From Thauera sp. (GTDB lineage: Bacteria > Pseudomonadota > Gammaproteobacteria > Burkholderiales > Rhodocyclaceae), in assembly GCA_023150215.1 (NCBI GenBank), contig JAKLLJ010000113.1, positions 1-9,181 on the forward strand: a stretch of 9,181 bases of DNA, written 5' to 3'. This document shows, piece by piece, positions 5,951 through 9,181 of this stretch. Every line of letters starts with the position of its first letter. Within the stretch, counting starts at the first letter, position 1. Both the position numbers and the translations under genes were made by a program. The notes beneath the pieces are model-generated. The model saw only the letters and a program-made list of their open reading frames with translations. It searched no databases and was not told where the DNA came from.

Positions 5951-8110
5951 TCAGCCGAGGAAGCGGTCCAGGTAGCCCTGCTGCCAGGCCGTTACGGCCG
6001 CCGCGATCAGCAACACGAGGAAGAGCCAGCTCTTCCACGGCGTCTTCTTCTCGGCGTAGGGGTCGACCAGCGAACGCGACGCGCCCGGCGGCAGCGCGGC
6101 CACGCCGGTGAGCGCGCCCCCGAAGGGGATGTTGATGCGCGCACGCGTGTTGACCGCCCAGCCGTTGGCGTCGAGCAAGGGGCCGAGGTTGCGCTGGCGC
6201 AGCTTGAGCCAGGCCAGCAGCATCGACGGACCGGAGATCAACAGCACCGCGCCGACGATCACCAGCGGCATCTGCCACGCCGGCAGGCCGAGGAAGGCCG
6301 ACACCACGGCGGCGAGCGCGGTGCCGATCGCGCCCACGGCCAGTCCCATCGCGGCGAAGATACCGGCGAACTTGGCGATGTCGAACGCTGCGGGCGCGGC
6401 CGGCACAGCCGGGGCCTCGATCTTGGCGCCCGCACCGGCGACGCCTGCGGCGGCGTTGTCGTCGACCGCCTTGTCGCGTGCTGCGGCGAACTTCTGCAGC
6501 TGTTCGCCGATCATGCGGCCGATGCGCTTGTAGGGCGACCAGAAGGCCTGGCGCACGCTGATCGGCGCTTCCACCACCTTGACCACACTCGCACGCCAGT
6601 CGCGTCCCTGGCGGTCGTAGAAGATCCCGTTGCGGCCCGGCACCATCATCTCGTCGGCATCGCCGCCGGTCATCGCGGCGACGATGGTCATCGGCGCCTC
6701 GCCCTGGCGGTTGCACTCGCAGTACACCAGATAGGTGCCCGACAGCGGCGCAAGCGTGGAATGACGCGCCATGTCGCCAACGCGCAGGCACAGCTCGCAG
6801 CTGCGCTGATCGAGATACAGCGTACCGGCCTGGAAGATCGCCTTCTCGTGGCGGGCGTAGAAGTCGCTCAGGGTGACGAAGTTGCGCAGCAGGCGAACCA
6901 GATCGCGGTTGTAGCGCACCAGGCGCTCGAGGGCGTCGACCTGGGCGGCGGCGGTCTCGGCCGCGAGATCCTCGTCGATCAGGCGGGTGAGTGCTGCACA
7001 GGTGCCGTCGGCGAGTAGCGCACGCACGTCGGCGACCGGCAGCGCCGCCACCGGATTGGCCGGCATCGCCGCCTTCCAGGTGCGATAGGCTGCGAAGCGC
7101 GCGGACAGGTCCTGCCATTCGGTCTGGGTGAGCACCTCGCGCGCACCCAGGATGGGGGTGACGACCTCGTCGCGCAGCGCCGCGATGCCCGCTTCCCAGG
7201 CCGGGTTGAGCCCCGCCGACAGCGGCAGTGCACGACCGGCGCCGACCAGCGCCAACGGCAGTGCGGCGACTGCGGCGGTAGCGGCGTCGAGTGACTGCAG
7301 CGACAGCTCGGCATAGGTGGTGTCGGCGGGGTTCAGCGCAGCAGCGGCGCGTTCGTCGAAGGCCGCCAGGCGGCAACGGGTGAAGTAGTCCTCGACCTTT
7401 TCGCATACGGCATCGAACACCGCGTCGGCAGCGGCCGTGCCCTCGCCGAGCGGCAGCACCCTGGCCGCGTCGGCCTCGGCCTGCGCGTGCCAGTCGGAGA
7501 CCTGCTGCGCAGCGGCAAAGAAGGCATCGACGCGCGCCTGGTCGACACCGGGCTTGCCACTGCGGTCCTCGACTGCGCCATAAGTTTCGACGATGCGTGC
7601 GATCGCCCCGGCAAGATGCGGGTCGCCGGCCAGTTCGGCAGGCACCACACCATCGCCGTTCTGGTGCTCGGGGGCGAACAGCTTCTCGGTCTCGGCGAGG
7701 TCGCCCATCGAGATCTCGGCGTTGGCGGGCTTGCCGACGTAGGCCAGCACCTTGGTCGCGGTGGCGAGCAGCCGGGCGCCTTCGGGATTGTCCGTGTCGA
7801 TCGCAGCCAGCGGCAGGCCATCGGCGCCGCGGAACAGCACGTCCGGGTCCTTGAGCACCGCGTACACCCAGCGCGTGGCGTCGACGATCTCGGGCGCGCG
7901 GATGCTGCCGTCGCCGTCCGAATCGAGCAGTTGCAGCGTGCGCGTGTCGAACTCCAGCCCCGACGTGGGACAGGCCAGCACGGACCATAGCTTCTGGTCG
8001 AGTTCGCCGAGATGGCGCAGGTCGTCCGCGGTCTCGATCCGTACCTGGTCAAAGCCGCCGGAGCGGAAGAAGCGCCACTGGTATGCCTTCTTCTTGGTTT
8101 CGTCGCTCAT
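5951..8110 (-). CDS. Large membrane-anchored protein with an EF-hand calcium-binding loop, function unknown
   Basis: This 719-residue protein has no signal peptide; the N-terminus is soluble (KAYQWRFFRSGGFDQVRI, 8-25). Residues 63-74, DSDGDGSIRAPE, are a textbook 12-residue EF-hand loop with D1, D3, D5, G6, I8 and E12. A degenerate second loop may lie at 149-160 (HQNGDGVVPAEL), and DTDNPEG (105-111) is another acidic turn. A long Ala-rich helical middle follows. Cysteines form a cluster CELC (438-441) and CEC (464-466), that is C-x2-C-x22-C-x-C, which could bind zinc or be redox active. An Ala/Pro linker (550-575) leads to two membrane helices (about 578-609 and 612-634) and a C-terminal one (694-710). 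ATG 8110 is chosen; AGGGAG lies at 8122-8127, 11 bases upstream, and the alternative GTG 8122 abuts it. Proteins of this layout are annotated only as conserved hypothetical or EF-hand proteins as far as I recall. Confidence 0.85.
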   Translation of the reverse strand: MSDETKKKAYQWRFFRSGGFDQVRIETADDLRHLGELDQKLWSVLACPTSGLEFDTRTLQLLDSDGDGSIRAPEIVDATRWVYAVLKDPDVLFRGADGLPLAAIDTDNPEGARLLATATKVLAYVGKPANAEISMGDLAETEKLFAPEHQNGDGVVPAELAGDPHLAGAIARIVETYGAVEDRSGKPGVDQARVDAFFAAAQQVSDWHAQAEADAARVLPLGEGTAAADAVFDAVCEKVEDYFTRCRLAAFDERAAAALNPADTTYAELSLQSLDAATAAVAALPLALVGAGRALPLSAGLNPAWEAGIAALRDEVVTPILGAREVLTQTEWQDLSARFAAYRTWKAAMPANPVAALPVADVRALLADGTCAALTRLIDEDLAAETAAAQVDALERLVRYNRDLVRLLRNFVTLSDFYARHEKAIFQAGTLYLDQRSCELCLRVGDMARHSTLAPLSGTYLVYCECNRQGEAPMTIVAAMTGGDADEMMVPGRNGIFYDRQGRDWRASVVKVVEAPISVRQAFWSPYKRIGRMIGEQLQKFAAARDKAVDDNAAAGVAGAGAKIEAPAVPAAPAAFDIAKFAGIFAAMGLAVGAIGTALAAVVSAFLGLPAWQMPLVIVGAVLLISGPSMLLAWLKLRQRNLGPLLDANGWAVNTRARINIPFGGALTGVAALPPGASRSLVDPYAEKKTPWKSWLFLVLLIAAAVTAWQQGYLDRFLG

Positions 8111-8219
8111 TTTGTCGATCACTCCCTGTCGTTGTGCGGGTGTGCGCCCCGCTGGGCATGCGATGGGAAATGGTGCGCCCGAATGCAGGCCTGGACAAGA
8201 AGCGAAATTCCCGAATCAG

Positions 8220-8234
8220 GCCGTTACCGACGGC
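8220..8234 (-). terminator. Weak hairpin after the YcbL-type hydrolase gene
   Basis: A 5-bp stem (GCCGT/ACGGC) with a five-base loop starts 23 bases beyond the stop of the 8257-8898 gene. On the - strand it is followed by a mildly T-containing stretch (GATTCGGGAATTTCGC), not a true T tract. It may be a weak terminator or nothing. The rest of the 146-bp gap 8111-8256 shows no repeat and no clear promoter. Confidence 0.2.
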
Positions 8235-8256
8235 GTCGACGGCGACGTGGCCGCAC

Positions 8257-8898
8257 TCAGCCGTAGGCGCCGACGAAGGGGTTGCTGTCGCGCTCCTCGC
8301 CGAAGGTCGAGGTGGGGCCGTGGCCGGGGATGAAGGTGATGTCGTCGCCGAGCGGGAAGAGCTTTTCGCGGATCGAGCGGATCAGGGTCTGATGGTCGCC
8401 GCGCGGGAAGTCGGTGCGGCCGATCGAGCCGGCGAACAACACGTCGCCGACGATGGCAAGACGCGCGCCCTCGTGCACGAAGACGACGTGGCCGGGCGTA
8501 TGCCCCGGCGTGTGGATGACCTTCAGCGTCTCCTCGCCCACCGTCACCGTGTCGCCGTCGTGCAGCCAGCGTTCGGGCTCGAAGGATTCGACGTCGGGAA
8601 AACCGAACATCTTGCTCTGCTGCGGCATGCCCTCGATCCAGAAGCGGTCTTCTTCCTGCGGCCCCTCGACCGGCACGCCGAGTTCGCGCGCGAGCTTCGC
8701 GGTGCCGCCGGCATGATCGATGTGGCCGTGGGTGATGAGGATCTTCTCGACGCTGACGCCGAGTTCGGCGACCGCGGCGAGGATGCGGTCGATATCGCCG
8801 CCCGGGTCGACCACCGCCGCCTTCTTGGTGCGCTCGCACCACAGGATGCTGCAGTTCTGCTGGAAGGGGGTGACCGGGACGATGGTGGCCTGGATCAT
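8257..8898 (-). CDS. Metallo-beta-lactamase-fold hydrolase, YcbL / glyoxalase II-like
   Basis: This is a 213-residue cytoplasmic hydrolase with the binuclear metal site of the MBL fold: H57-G-H59-I-D61-H62 (THGHIDHAGG), H133 in TPGHTPGH, D152 in GDVLFAG and H193 in IPGHGP. The strand starting NCSILW, the VVDPGGD turn, SIGRTD (158-163) and the length match E. coli YcbL (about 215 residues). It lacks the C-terminal helical substrate domain of classical glyoxalase II (GloB), so thioester hydrolysis is possible but the physiological substrate is uncertain. ATG 8898 is chosen: the homology starts there and AGGAG sits at 8909-8913, ten bases upstream; the frame is open to 8955 but without support. 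A TAAACT at about 8935-8940 on the - strand could be a -10 box, with no good -35. It is upstream of, and on the same strand as, the EF-hand gene, 146 bases away. Confidence 0.92.
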   Translation of the reverse strand: MIQATIVPVTPFQQNCSILWCERTKKAAVVDPGGDIDRILAAVAELGVSVEKILITHGHIDHAGGTAKLARELGVPVEGPQEEDRFWIEGMPQQSKMFGFPDVESFEPERWLHDGDTVTVGEETLKVIHTPGHTPGHVVFVHEGARLAIVGDVLFAGSIGRTDFPRGDHQTLIRSIREKLFPLGDDITFIPGHGPTSTFGEERDSNPFVGAYG

Positions 8899-8995
8899 GG
8901 GCGGCGGGCTCCTGAAGACATGAATGCGCAGCAGTTTAGCGGATGCACGCCGCACACCGCTGCGCCATGCCGCCGACCATCACAGGTCGCAGCGC

Positions 8996-9180
8996 GGTTC
9001 GCGGCCGCCGCCGCTCCTACCGATTCGGGTATGCGACGGTTCCGTAGGAGCGCCGGCAGGCGCGAACGCGGCGTCCGTCGTCGTCACTCACGCCGCTCGC
9101 TGCGCGGCCTGGTTCGCGGCTGCCGCCGCTCCTACAGATTCAGCGCACGGTGGTTCCGTAGGAGCGCCGGCAGGCGCGAA
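8996..9180. repeat. Diverged tandem duplication of a head-to-head palindromic repeat pair
   Basis: Four copies are present: 8998-9020 (-), 9044-9066 (+), 9113-9135 (-) and 9158-9180 (+). They form two units, 8996-9066 and 9111-9180, offset by about 115 bp. Both units share more than the repeats: GG before the left copy, GATTC after it, and ACGGT and TTCCGTAGG before the right copy, with small substitutions and indels. In each unit the left copy has the GCGGC/GCCGC stem and the right copy GCGCC/GGCGC with loop GGCA. The array may continue past the right edge. The 283-bp stretch 8899-9181 holds no gene that I can support. Confidence 0.85.
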
Positions 9181-9181
9181 T

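Noticed and set aside
5690..7018. A 442-codon + strand frame opposite the EF-hand gene and livH
   Set aside because: Composition is Arg/Gly/His-rich and it crosses two palindromic repeats and two real genes; no motif supports it.
8111..8256. Promoter for the EF-hand gene with TTGTCC as a -35 box
   Set aside because: No acceptable -10 box occurs 16-18 bases downstream; the match is no better than chance.
462..9180. CRISPR array or phage attachment sites from the repeated 23-mers
   Set aside because: The copies occur in both orientations, with irregular spacing, in four separate gaps and with internal hairpins; no cas, integrase or tRNA gene is present. They fit REP-type elements.

Overview
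The window is about 70% G+C and reads as ordinary chromosome of a free-living proteobacterium, most likely a betaproteobacterium of the Azoarcus/Thauera (Rhodocyclales) type. The basis is the G+C content, the gene families (mutY, a UbiX-type flavin prenyltransferase, LivHM/LivJ-type transport, YcbL-type hydrolase) and many short GTAG-headed palindromic repeats. The lineage is an inference from composition and gene content; Xanthomonadales or Pseudomonas are less likely alternatives. I see no phage, plasmid, transposase, CRISPR, rRNA or tRNA.

Layout, left to right. Only the C-terminal end of mutY lies on the + strand (1-465); every other gene is on the - strand. mutY converges on a small LON-substrate-binding-domain protein (623-1225), which follows a flavin prenyltransferase gene, ubiX (1294-1944). 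Upstream of ubiX are a periplasmic branched-chain-amino-acid-type substrate-binding protein (2220-3386), a 75-residue four-cysteine protein of unknown function (3557-3784), and the two permease genes livM (3851-4852) and livH (4849-5724), coupled by an ATGA overlap. Further upstream are a 719-residue membrane protein with a textbook EF-hand loop and a four-cysteine cluster (5951-8110) and a YcbL-type metallo-beta-lactamase-fold hydrolase (8257-8898).

How the genes fit together. livH, livM and the binding protein make most of an ABC importer for a branched-chain amino acid or similar small acid, but no ATPase gene (livG/livF) is present, so the motor must be encoded elsewhere. UbiX makes prenylated FMN for UbiD-family decarboxylases; no ubiD is in the window. 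The EF-hand protein and the small cysteine protein are the least understood genes.

The intergenic DNA is the most distinctive part. Twelve copies of a 23-bp GTAG-headed palindromic repeat (REP/SMAG-like) sit in four gaps. They fall into two stem subtypes that differ by a compensatory base-pair swap. Four head-to-head pairs are present, one copy supplies the mutY stop codon, and the right edge holds a diverged tandem duplication of one pair. I found no convincing evidence for a wholly new multi-gene system; the best leads are the repeat architecture, the EF-hand/cysteine membrane protein and the small cysteine protein.
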